Shown piece after piece: positions 9,775 to 17,446 of a stretch of 25,461 nucleotides of DNA; the stretch's first letter is position 1, and every line of letters begins with the position of its first letter. The notes under the pieces are model-generated. The model did not search any database. It was given only the letters and a program-made list of their open reading frames with translations, and was not told where the DNA came from. Both the position numbers and the translations under genes were made by a program. This stretch comes from Asparagopsis taxiformis. Lineage: Eukaryota; Rhodophyta; Florideophyceae; Bonnemaisoniales; Bonnemaisoniaceae. The stretch spans positions 1-25,461 of the forward strand of contig JALQPE010000802.1 in the NCBI GenBank assembly GCA_030407315.1, in the 5' to 3' direction.

Positions 9775-10802
9775 ATGCAGATATTCGTCTTCTAGCATTG
9801 TCAGAACACATTCGTATAACCACATTTGGAGAACCTGAGCCCAGAGCTATCGGTTTTGGCGGGAGCTAAGCCATATCTCATATAATCAGTAACTACTTCC
9901 CGCCAGCTGAGTGGTGGAACCCCTGCTATTTCTACCAACGAGACATACGGGGTGTCAACTCGGCAATCGTATATGATTTGGGTGCTAAATTTATTCAAGA
10001 GACGAATGGGCTTCGAAAAGGAGCCCAACAACGTCTTCTTGTGATCCATGGGTATAGGACTACTCTATTCTTCTCCAGGCTTCCACCATAGCCTCCTCCA
10101 CCACCTCCGTTAATGGATCGAATATCCGAACCGCACCTCAACATGCTTTTCTTCTCATCCATGGGTACTGACATCTGCGAGATGTGAGTCACATGTTCTC
10201 CAGGCTTGCACCATAGCCTCCTCCACCACCTCCGTTAATGGCAACATGTGAGATGTCAGTACCGGACAAGTTCTCCAGGCTTCCTCCGTAGCCACCTCCT
10301 CCACTCCGTCTGTGGGAATCAACACAACATCACCACTGCGTCTTACCTCACATCCACATCTCTCCGGGATGAAAACGGACGGACGACATAGGGTTTGTAG
10401 ACGTTTAGAATCTTGTTAGAAAAAAGTAAACGAAAGAGAAGTTCTCTTCATGGAATGATATCTCGTCCCTGTCGCAATATGTTCCATTTTCATTTTCTCG
10501 GGTTGCACACCCATCATGGGTGATCAAGGCCTGGATCGAACCCTCCGAGGGTCTTCGATGGATAGGACAGATAGTGGAAGGCTTTTAAGCCTGTGACCAA
10601 GCGGCTATTGATTGGTTGGAGGAAGGAAATTACAGAGGAAATATAGCTGAGTACGGTGCTCGCGATAGCTGTTAGGTTAAAGTCAAATATGTTTTTCGAT
10701 TATTTTTCGTACGGAAATGGCTTCGAAAAGACGATGGAGAGCATCGTCATGAAGGAGAGGATTCTTTCTGCTTGTTAGAATCGGTTTAGAGGAGATAGCT
10801 AA
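9775..10802. other. non-coding interval between hairpin repeats
   Basis: No gene is supported. It contains the glycine-rich-coding tandem repeat listed separately (10044-10308). An inverted pair GTACTGACATCT/AGATGTCAGTAC lies at 10165-10176 and 10251-10262. The rest is unremarkable and AT-leaning. Confidence 0.5.
10044..10308. repeat. tandem repeat, three units of about 115-125 bp
   Basis: Three units share TTCTCCAGGCTT...GCCTCCTCCACCACCTCC, with cores at 10071-10115, 10196-10240 and 10271-10308. The first two are preceded by ATCCATGGGTA. Read on the minus strand the cores encode NGGGGGGYGGSLE-like peptide, as in glycine-rich proteins. Stops between units leave no long frame, so this may be the remnant of a glycine-rich coding repeat or a simple minisatellite. 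Confidence 0.6.
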
Positions 10803-10967
10803 TGCATACTGGCCAGCCCAGAACTTGTAGAATTTCGGGCAGGAAAAAAATTGCAAAATTTTATCGATTTAGGCGGTCGAAAGTGCCGTACGGCACACAC
10901 CCCATCTCAAAAACATGTTCATGTGCATGTTTTGAGAATAGCCCAAATTTTAATTCAAATCATGGTG
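10803..10967 (+). repeat. hairpin repeat copy C1 (left array, 5'-truncated)
   Basis: It begins inside the unit (GCATACTGGCCAGCCCAGAA) and carries the palindrome at 10883-10896. The stem-loop has lost bases in the loop and in one arm. The closing block reads CAAATCATGG rather than CAAATCAGGG. Confidence 0.85.
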
Positions 10968-11140
10968 TCTAATTTGGCCACCGGCCCCAGGCACCGGCCG
11001 CCGCCCCGAGTGGGTTGTCACTGGCTTCTGTAGGCACTAACTGTAAGGCTAAATGGCGTCTGACGAAGGGTCAATTCAGGCTCAATACGCCAGGGACAGG
11101 TCTTGGTCCTTGTTCCATCATGGTCCCGCCTCACTCTCTC
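10968..11140 (+). repeat. spacer of the hairpin-repeat tandem unit (after C1)
   Basis: This segment starts GTGTCTAATTTGGCCAC and passes through a GC-rich CCGCCCCGAG block and the conserved TGGCTTCTGTAGGCACTAACTG. It ends TCATGGTCCCGCCTCAC just before copy C2. Homologous spacers follow C2, E1 and E2, so hairpin copy plus spacer make one tandem unit. A degenerate B-box-like GGGTCAATTCAGG is present. Confidence 0.75.
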
Positions 11141-11348
11141 ACGACCAACCTGAAATGGACGTCCGGTGGATGTCCAGCTCGATTGCACTGCTGGCCAGCC
11201 CAGAAATTCTAAAATTTCGGGCACAAAAAAATTGTAAAAAATCATCGATTTGGGCGGGTCGATTGTGCCGTACGGCACACCCCCATCTCAAAAACATGTT
11301 CACATGTGCATGTTTTTGAGAATAGCCCAAATTTTAATTCAAATCAGG
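11141..11348 (+). repeat. hairpin repeat copy C2 (left array, full length)
   Basis: This is a full unit from ACGACCAACCTGAAATGG to CAAATCAGG. It has GGACGTCCGGTGGATGTCC near the start, the palindrome at 11265-11278 and an intact 13-bp stem-loop. It is one of the best copies from which to read the consensus. Confidence 0.9.
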
Positions 11349-11643
11349 GTGTCTAATTTGGCCACAACGGCCCCAGGAACCGGAGCCGCCGCCCCGAGCG
11401 GGGTCATCACTGGCTTCTGTAAGCACTAACTGTAAGGCTAAATGGCGCCGAAAGATGGGTCGATTCCAGGCTTCAAGCCTAAGTTATGCTAGGTACGCAT
11501 CTTCTTCCGTGTTTCATAATGGTCCCGCCTTACTCCCTCAACACAAACACTACTCACCCATCACGTTACTCATATTCCGTGCACTTTATATTAGTAGTGA
11601 TCCCGCCTGCTTAGTTACTGCAATGCGTGGATGTAGGCAGCAC
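11349..11643 (+). repeat. spacer of the hairpin-repeat tandem unit (after C2)
   Basis: It is homologous to the spacer after E1, including the CACTACTCACC...CACGTTACTCATATTCCGTG block and GCAATGCGTGGATGTAGGCAG just before the next hairpin copy. It contains GGGTCGATTCC near 11459, one base from a consensus Pol III B box. Confidence 0.75.
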
Positions 11644-11915
11644 ACGATCAACCTGAAATGGACGTCCGGTGGATGTCCAGCTCGATTGCACTGCTGGCCA
11701 GCCCAGAAATTCTAAAATTTCGGGCACAAAAAATCTTGCAAAAATCAACGATTTGGGCAGGTCGATTGTGCCGTACGGCACACCCCCATCTCAAAAACAT
11801 GTTCACATGTGCATGTTTTGAGAATAGCCCAAATTTTAACTCAAATCAGGGTGTTCCCCGGATAAAGGGGTGCTCGCAGCCGCCCCAAAAGCCGCCTAGC
11901 TTGACAGCTGTAATT
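11644..11915 (+). repeat. hairpin repeat copy C3 (left array) with extended tip
   Basis: The core copy is 11644-11850 with the palindrome at 11768-11781. Beyond it, 11851-11915 (GGGGTGCTCGC...TAGCTTGACAGCTGTAATT) matches the reverse complement of the outer side of copy A and no other copy. C3 and A are therefore related beyond the common unit and point in opposite directions. Confidence 0.85.
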
Positions 11916-12197
11916 TTAACACATTACACATCAAGGACACTGCCTGCTTCACGCCACCTCGTCAGGTTTCGAGAGCCCGACTCGGGCCCGTTCCGAACGG
12001 ACACTCACATCTCGATTGCCTGTCTTGCATTCCAGCGGTCACGATAGGTGTGTACCTAACAAAATTTCGGTTGTATTGTGTTATTATTTCCAGCGATTGG
12101 CGTTCACGACCATTCTTCAAGCAACGTGAAACCTACCATCCACATCACTCGAATACGTCAACGTCAACCATCTCTTTTACTTTCCAACTCAACAATC

Positions 12198-12250
12198 ATG
12201 GCGGATACGCATTTCAGCAGTTTGTTCAACGGTTTGCGGCGATCAAGTGA
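12198..12250 (+). CDS. candidate translation start of the ParB-like protein (short 5' segment)
   Basis: An ATG at 12198 in good context (ATCATGG) opens MADTHFSSLFNGLRRSS. That frame continues to 12452, but its later part is not protein-like. The ParB frame, which begins only with a GTG at 12247, becomes convincing from about 12270. The most economical reading is that translation starts at 12198 and the frame changes near 12245-12265. A GTGAG sequence sits there, but no acceptor gives an intron of realistic size in phase. An unseen upstream exon is the alternative, with TTTCAG at 12212-12217 as acceptor. Confidence 0.4.
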
Positions 12251-14673
12251 GCGCGTCAGCGGAGTCGCGCGGACTCAAGCGCGGCGTCGATGTCGACTTG
12301 TTTGCGGACGTGGACGGTGCGGCTGTGCATATTGGGACGGCTTCGGTGAGCACTGCTGGTGGCGATGTTGGCCTTCCGCGCACGCTGCACAACCACAAGC
12401 TGCCGGAAACCGACGAGGCCGACTACATCGTCGTGCGCAACATTGCGACTAAGGACAAGTTCAAGGACCTCCCGTTCCCGTACATGTTTGATGGCGCCGA
12501 GGGACCGCCGGAGACGATGGGTGGAGCATACGCCGCGGCGTTTTACCCTTGGGATACTCGGATGATGCGCCCCGCTGCGGAGGATGGCCCTAGCGACATT
12601 CGTACCCCTGCTGCAGCGTCAAACTTCAACGCAGCGACGAACCAGGCCAGCTCGGGACGGATGCCCAGTACCGGTCCGGCAGGCGAAATCACTGGTTCGG
12701 GGGGTACGAAGCATCCAGCACGCTCCGTCCCGGTTTCGGGAGGCACGAAGCGCCCTGCTCGCTCTGCTAGACCCTCCAGTGGAGGCACGAAGCACCCTGC
12801 TCGCTCCAACGTCACCGAAGCTACTACGCAGGACGTAACCGAGGTGGACGACGAACCGGAGGTGGCGGAAAGCATTCGTGAGCAGCAGGGGACGCAAATT
12901 ACGGTGCCCAAGTTTGTGACGTCGGATTACGTCGGAGAAGGAGCGACTGTGCTGGTGAGGCAGCTAGTGGAACCGGCCGTGACCCTTCGGGATGTGAAAG
13001 AAGACCACGTGGAGGACCTGCGCAACAATATGTTGGCTGTGGGGTATGTGAGCTCTTCGCGTATCACTGTGACGGTGCTGAGGTCGCAGAACACGCATCT
13101 GCCCGCCGACACGCGTCTGTTCCAGAATGGCAAATTCCATGCCAATGCGAACGTGACCGTGATCGACGGACTGCATCGTCTCAATGCTATGCATAGCATT
13201 GCCGATGACTTCACGCGCCTCACCCGTATGCACAGAACCAAGCTGCCACAGGACGCAAACCGCTTGCGCTGGGTTACTCAGCCTCTGGATGTGTACTACC
13301 TTCGCCGCAAGGACGACAGTGATCTTCAGCCTCATGAGATCATCCACAAGAGTGCAGAGTCGAACCATACGACTGGGACGCAACTGACGGAGCGCTCCCT
13401 GGTTCGAATCTTGTCGTCCATCCAGCAGTTCATCCGTACGATTGCTGTTGCAAATAACGTGGAAAACGCTGGCGACTTGCGTGAGTCTGATGTCATCCGA
13501 ACATTGTTCGAGGCGCAGTTCATGGGGATGATGAATTCAACGAACACGGCCCGGCGGTGGACGCGTTTGGCTATAGCAACGCTGAAGCATCCTGTTCTCG
13601 ACGAAGTGTTGCGTGAGCTGAACAATTCCGAGCGCCGCAACGAGATTGGGATAACGCACCTGGACCACAAGATAGTGCGCGAGTTGCTGGAAGAAAACTT
13701 TGTCTTCGTCTTGCGTGGTCTTTCGGAGTACTTGAACCCTGCTCATGGTGGACGTCCGGATGGACGCTTTGACGTGAACGACTTCTATACATACGTCCGT
13801 CGCGTGACTGCAATAGCAAATTCTCTGTACGCTGCGTATGGGCGCCCAAAGAGTATTATGCGCAAGTCATTTCTGAGCACAGAGATGGCAATTGGGTCGG
13901 TTAAGCAGCCGAAGGAGTTGCAATGGCATCTCACCAATGCCATTGCAATGTATAGAGGGGACGACCGGAGCAGTGAGGTTCGAATGCGACGGAGAACCAC
14001 GCGTTTACAGGATTTGGAAACGAACTTGAAAGAGTTTTTCAATCCGACATTGAAGAAGAAGACTAAGGCTCGACGCAAACGCCGCCCTTCTGCTGCCAAT
14101 GTGAGACTCACTCACAAGAAGCAGCGGAATGTCGAACATGAGCCTGCTTCGCATGGCATCCGCCGCCGTTCACAGCGACTTCGCTCGACGGGGAGCACAC
14201 GCCTCGAGGAAGAAGAGCCGGTTGTGGTACAACAATCCGCCGGGGAAGAAGAGCAGGCCGTTGTTGATAAACCCACCGATCAACAACAAGCCACTGCTTC
14301 CGGTGATGAGGTTGACGAAGACTCCGCCCGTTCCCCCGATTCTGCCGTTGAGATTGTCCCCCAAGATAACCAACGTGCTGGTGCGACTCCCTCCAACCAA
14401 GAATCTGTCCATAACGCTTCGGACGAGGAAGAAAACAACAGTGCAGACGAGGGCCAAGTCAAAAGCAAGGGGGTCCGCGAAGTGACAATTACACTCACTG
14501 TTCCGGAAGGAGTCGAAGTCGATGAAGACGGTTACATCGTTCGTGACTCTCCTTCTGAACACGACCTCCTGTTCGACGACCGGATGCCATCTCTTCCGAC
14601 GATTTCGAAGTCAAAGACCGAGCCGAAGGGCATCATCTGGCGCAGCGTCCCGCGGACGTCATCGCATCGGTGA
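12247..14673 (+). CDS. ParB-like domain protein, probably the N-terminal part of a ParB-dioxygenase fusion
   Basis: The frame is 808 codons, numbered from the GTG at 12247. Residues about 150-190 hold three copies of a GGTK(H/R)PARS basic repeat. Residues about 227-380 look like a ParB/Srx-type domain: TVLVRQLVEPAVTLRDVKED...DLRNNMLAVGYVSS, then VIDGLHRLNAM with D307-G-L-H310-R311 at the position of the ParB (G/D)xxR motif. SAESNHTTGTQLTER near 370 corresponds to the ENxQR-like stretch. A helical region follows to about 590. Then come basic clusters (KKKTKARRKRRPS) and a Glu/Asp/Ser-rich tail. ParB-family domains bind DNA or nucleotides, and some act as CTPases or nucleases. Which applies here is unknown. 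The frame ends within four bases of the dioxygenase frame's first GTG, and the two probably form one protein. Tandem hairpin arrays flank the pair. Confidence 0.7.
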   Translation: MSASAESRGLKRGVDVDLFADVDGAAVHIGTASVSTAGGDVGLPRTLHNHKLPETDEADYIVVRNIATKDKFKDLPFPYMFDGAEGPPETMGGAYAAAFYPWDTRMMRPAAEDGPSDIRTPAAASNFNAATNQASSGRMPSTGPAGEITGSGGTKHPARSVPVSGGTKRPARSARPSSGGTKHPARSNVTEATTQDVTEVDDEPEVAESIREQQGTQITVPKFVTSDYVGEGATVLVRQLVEPAVTLRDVKEDHVEDLRNNMLAVGYVSSSRITVTVLRSQNTHLPADTRLFQNGKFHANANVTVIDGLHRLNAMHSIADDFTRLTRMHRTKLPQDANRLRWVTQPLDVYYLRRKDDSDLQPHEIIHKSAESNHTTGTQLTERSLVRILSSIQQFIRTIAVANNVENAGDLRESDVIRTLFEAQFMGMMNSTNTARRWTRLAIATLKHPVLDEVLRELNNSERRNEIGITHLDHKIVRELLEENFVFVLRGLSEYLNPAHGGRPDGRFDVNDFYTYVRRVTAIANSLYAAYGRPKSIMRKSFLSTEMAIGSVKQPKELQWHLTNAIAMYRGDDRSSEVRMRRRTTRLQDLETNLKEFFNPTLKKKTKARRKRRPSAANVRLTHKKQRNVEHEPASHGIRRRSQRLRSTGSTRLEEEEPVVVQQSAGEEEQAVVDKPTDQQQATASGDEVDEDSARSPDSAVEIVPQDNQRAGATPSNQESVHNASDEEENNSADEGQVKSKGVREVTITLTVPEGVEVDEDGYIVRDSPSEHDLLFDDRMPSLPTISKSKTEPKGIIWRSVPRTSSHR

Positions 14674-16151
14674 GGGTTGGCTGTCTGCCCCCGATTGAGC
14701 TCAGGTTGTTATTGGAGAGTGTGGAAATCGATGAGGAGGGCAGAGAGGTGAGGTATTTGAAGCAAGTGGCGATGGACCCTGTGTTTGAGGGGCTGCATAT
14801 TCCGGAACAACATCGGGCTCGTCATCTTGTTTTGGAGATCGACACCATCTATCCGATGTTTTTCGCAGCGTGGAAGATGGCTGCCAAGGCGATGTGTGAG
14901 CCTACATCGACGTTTCTACCCTCGAGGCTGGACTTCGCCCAGGTTGCGCGAATGTCTACAAGCTGGAAGGATTCGTATGAGGCCGGCACTGGTATGGCGT
15001 ACTTCCACAATTGCCGAACGGAAATCAACGAGCGAGGGTATACGGTGATGCACAATTTCGCGGATGTAAGCTACCTCGATGCGTCGGACAAGTTCCCATT
15101 TGACTTGGGTCTCATGGAAGAAATTCCTAACCAGGAATTGTTTCGGTACTTTTTGGGAACGTGGGAGGGGGAGGAGGTGCACAAGGACCCTGGGAACCGG
15201 CAGCTGTGGAGTCCCATTGTCAATACTGGGGACGATGAAACAGATGAGAAGAACCGGAATGAGGGGAGGGCTCGCTTCACGTCTACGCGCCACTGCCTGG
15301 TTGACTATGCCGAGAACGATGAGACGCATATCGACCGGTTCAAGTTTGTGACGCGGCGAGCCCTGCTGGATGTGTGGTTGGGAATCCTTGTCCGGCTGAT
15401 AGGGCTGGAGGAGTGCGGTTTACCGGGAGAAAAACTTGTCATGCCGGCATCTGGGGGACGGTTTTTGATAACGGGAAAGGGGTGTCCTCGGCAGGTCCCA
15501 CACAATGATTTCCCTGTTCCTCCTCGCGACCGCAAAGATCAACTTCCGGGTTACTTTGTTATTGCCAACGGAGATGACCCATTCCCTATCTGGGTGTGTC
15601 CAGGGTCCCACAAGTACGTCTTTTCCAAAGCGCTGGAATTAGATATGTACGCCAAGACGATGAAGCTGAAGAAGGTAATCGTTCCGCCACGTTCAGTCTT
15701 CATCGGTCACGGCCATGTACAACATGCCGGGGCAGGGCATGTCGACAGAGTTGTGTCACACACGACAACGAGGTATCACACGTATTTCAGGAATGCGTCG
15801 TATCCGATTCCCGACAATGTTTCGTTTGGTTTCATCAGGCGGTTGGGATTCGAAGAAGAAGTAATCGCCAATGCTCCGCGCCGGTCTGCCAGGCAAAGTC
15901 AACCGGCACCTGTCAATGTTCGCCACAAGACAGTTGTTCCCATCCCGGTCAAGAAAGATCGTAGGCCGAAGACAGGGCAACTCGGAATCATGCGGATGAA
16001 GACGACAGAAGCTCCCAAGAAGAGAACCCTCACACCGGGTCAAAAATTCATCTTGAGCTATTCAACTCCACAGTTGCCGATAACGCCTATTCTGCCGGGA
16101 GATCCTGAATATAGTGAGGACGAAGAGGAAGAACAATTTTCCGACGGCTAG
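14670..16151 (+). CDS. 2-oxoglutarate/Fe(II)-dependent dioxygenase (PhyH-like fold)
   Basis: Numbered from the GTG at 14670, which is probably not a real start. EINERGYTVMHNF near 112 is the usual first strand region of these oxygenases. VPHNDFP supplies the HxD iron ligands H278 and D280. SVFIGHGHVQHAGAG supplies the distal His, most likely H352. R368 in TTTRYHTYF suits the 2-oxoglutarate carboxylate. All the expected catalytic residues are present. The C-terminal 100 residues are basic then acidic (RRSARQSQPAP, KKDRRPKTG, SEDEEEEQFSDG), typical of nuclear proteins. The frame is open and protein-like upstream to about 14551 (SSDDFEVKDRAEGHHLAQ, then VRVGCLPPIELRLLLE), overlapping the acidic tail of the ParB frame with no ATG of its own. 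This argues for fusion across a one-base frame slip. The substrate is unknown. A nucleic-acid base or chromatin protein is a guess from context. Confidence 0.75.
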   Translation: MRVGCLPPIELRLLLESVEIDEEGREVRYLKQVAMDPVFEGLHIPEQHRARHLVLEIDTIYPMFFAAWKMAAKAMCEPTSTFLPSRLDFAQVARMSTSWKDSYEAGTGMAYFHNCRTEINERGYTVMHNFADVSYLDASDKFPFDLGLMEEIPNQELFRYFLGTWEGEEVHKDPGNRQLWSPIVNTGDDETDEKNRNEGRARFTSTRHCLVDYAENDETHIDRFKFVTRRALLDVWLGILVRLIGLEECGLPGEKLVMPASGGRFLITGKGCPRQVPHNDFPVPPRDRKDQLPGYFVIANGDDPFPIWVCPGSHKYVFSKALELDMYAKTMKLKKVIVPPRSVFIGHGHVQHAGAGHVDRVVSHTTTRYHTYFRNASYPIPDNVSFGFIRRLGFEEEVIANAPRRSARQSQPAPVNVRHKTVVPIPVKKDRRPKTGQLGIMRMKTTEAPKKRTLTPGQKFILSYSTPQLPITPILPGDPEYSEDEEEEQFSDG

Positions 16152-16422
16152 ATAGCTTAACAACTACTACTTTGGTAAACAATTATCGAGAATATAATCA
16201 TCTCCTTTATCACTTCCAATCTATGAACCTAGTATAATGTACTTCCGTTCCATGCTTTCAAACTAGATTGTCCATTCCCTCGTGGGTTGGAGCATGATTT
16301 CCAGGACGATTCCCTCACATCTCTAGACTCGATGGTCTATGGTAGAAATAGCAGAACAATTGGGTTTGTACGTGCTTCATCGCCTACTTGCTTCCGGTAA
16401 TGGGTGGACGTGCACGATACAC

Positions 16423-16626
16423 GATCAACCTGAAATGGACGTCCGGTGGATGTCCAGCTCAGATGCATTGCTGGCCAGCCCAGAAATCTACAATTCAGGC
16501 AGAAAAAAAATATTGCAAAAAACATCGATTTGGGCGGTCGATTGTGCCGTACGGCACACCCCCATCTCAAAAACATGTTCACATGTGCATGTTTTGAGAA
16601 TAGCCCAAATTTTAATTCAAATCAGG
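16423..16626 (+). repeat. hairpin repeat copy E1 (right array, full length)
   Basis: A full unit starting ACGATCAACCTGAAATGG, with the palindrome at 16544-16557. One T is missing from the 3' arm of the stem. It lies about 270 bp past the dioxygenase stop, in the same orientation as the left array. Confidence 0.9.
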
Positions 16627-16918
16627 GTGTCTAATTTGGCCACAACGGCCCCAGGAACCGGCCGCCGCCCCGAGCGGGGCCATCACTGGCTTCTGTAAGC
16701 ACTAACTGTAGGCCAAAATCGCGTCTTACGAAGGTTCGATTCCAGGCTTGAAGCCTAAGTTATGCTTGGGTGACATCTTTTTCCCTGTTTCATCATGGTC
16801 CCGCCTTACTCCCTCAACACAAACACTACTCACCTATCACGTTACTCATATTCCGTGACTTTGTATTAGTAGTGAACCCGCTGGCTTAGTTTCTGCAATG
16901 CGTGGATGTAGGCAGCAC
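16627..16918 (+). repeat. spacer of the hairpin-repeat tandem unit (after E1)
   Basis: It is closely similar to the spacer after C2 across its whole length. It contains a perfect match to the Pol III B-box consensus, GGTTCGATTCC, at about 16733-16743. Near 16687 a TGGCTTCTGTAAG stretch partly resembles an A box. Confidence 0.75.
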
Positions 16919-17126
16919 ACGACCAACCTGAAATGGACGTCCGGTGGATGTCCAGCTCAGATGCACTGCTGGCCAGCCCAGAAATTCTAAAATTTCGGGC
17001 ACAAAAAATCTTGCAAAAATCAACGATTTGGGCGGTCGATTGTGCCGTACGGCACACCCCCATCTCAAAAACATGTTCACATCTGCATGTTTTTGAGAAT
17101 AGCCCAAATTTTAATTCAAATCAGGG
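16919..17126 (+). repeat. hairpin repeat copy E2 (right array, full length)
   Basis: A full unit with the palindrome at 17042-17055 and an intact stem; the loop differs by one base (CACATCTG). The following spacer carries a local duplication of the CCGATCGGGG/CTATCACTGGC block. Confidence 0.9.
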
Positions 17127-17368
17127 TGTCTAATTTGGCCACAACGGCCCCAGGAACCGACCGCCGGCCCCGATCGGGGGCTATCACTGGCGTCTGTAAG
17201 CACCAACTGTAAGCCGGAGCCGGCTGCCGCCCCGATCGGGGCTATCACTGGCTTCTATTAGCACCAACTGTAAGCCAAAATCGCGTCTCACGAAGGGTCG
17301 ATTTCAGGCTCAACACGTCAGGGAAAGGTCTTGGTCCTTGTTTCATCATGGTCCCGCCCCACCCTCTC
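17127..17368 (+). repeat. spacer of the hairpin-repeat tandem unit (after E2)
   Basis: This starts GTGTCTAATTTGGCCAC like the others. It contains two successive copies of the GC-rich block plus GCACCAACTGTAAGCC. It ends with the TCATGGTCCCGCC segment seen before C2. Confidence 0.7.
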
Positions 17369-17446
17369 GCGACCAACCTGAAATGGACGTCCGGTGGATG
17401 TCCAGCTCGATTGCATTGCTGGCCAGCCCAGAAATTCTAAAATTTC
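17369..17446 (+). repeat. hairpin repeat copy E3 (truncated)
   Basis: Only the first third of the unit remains, to GAAATTCTAAAATTTC. The palindrome and stem-loop are absent, and unrelated sequence follows. This marks the right end of the array. Confidence 0.8.

Noticed and set aside
14670..14704. A 35-nt intron (GTGAGG...CTCAG) joining the ParB and dioxygenase frames in phase
   Set aside because: It is very short, and it would remove VRVGCLPPIELR, which reads as a natural continuation of the helix that follows. A one-base slip upstream explains the data better.
10803..17446. Regularly spaced repeats resembling a CRISPR array
   Set aside because: Units of about 200 bp with homologous spacers in a eukaryotic context; no short repeats or unique spacers.
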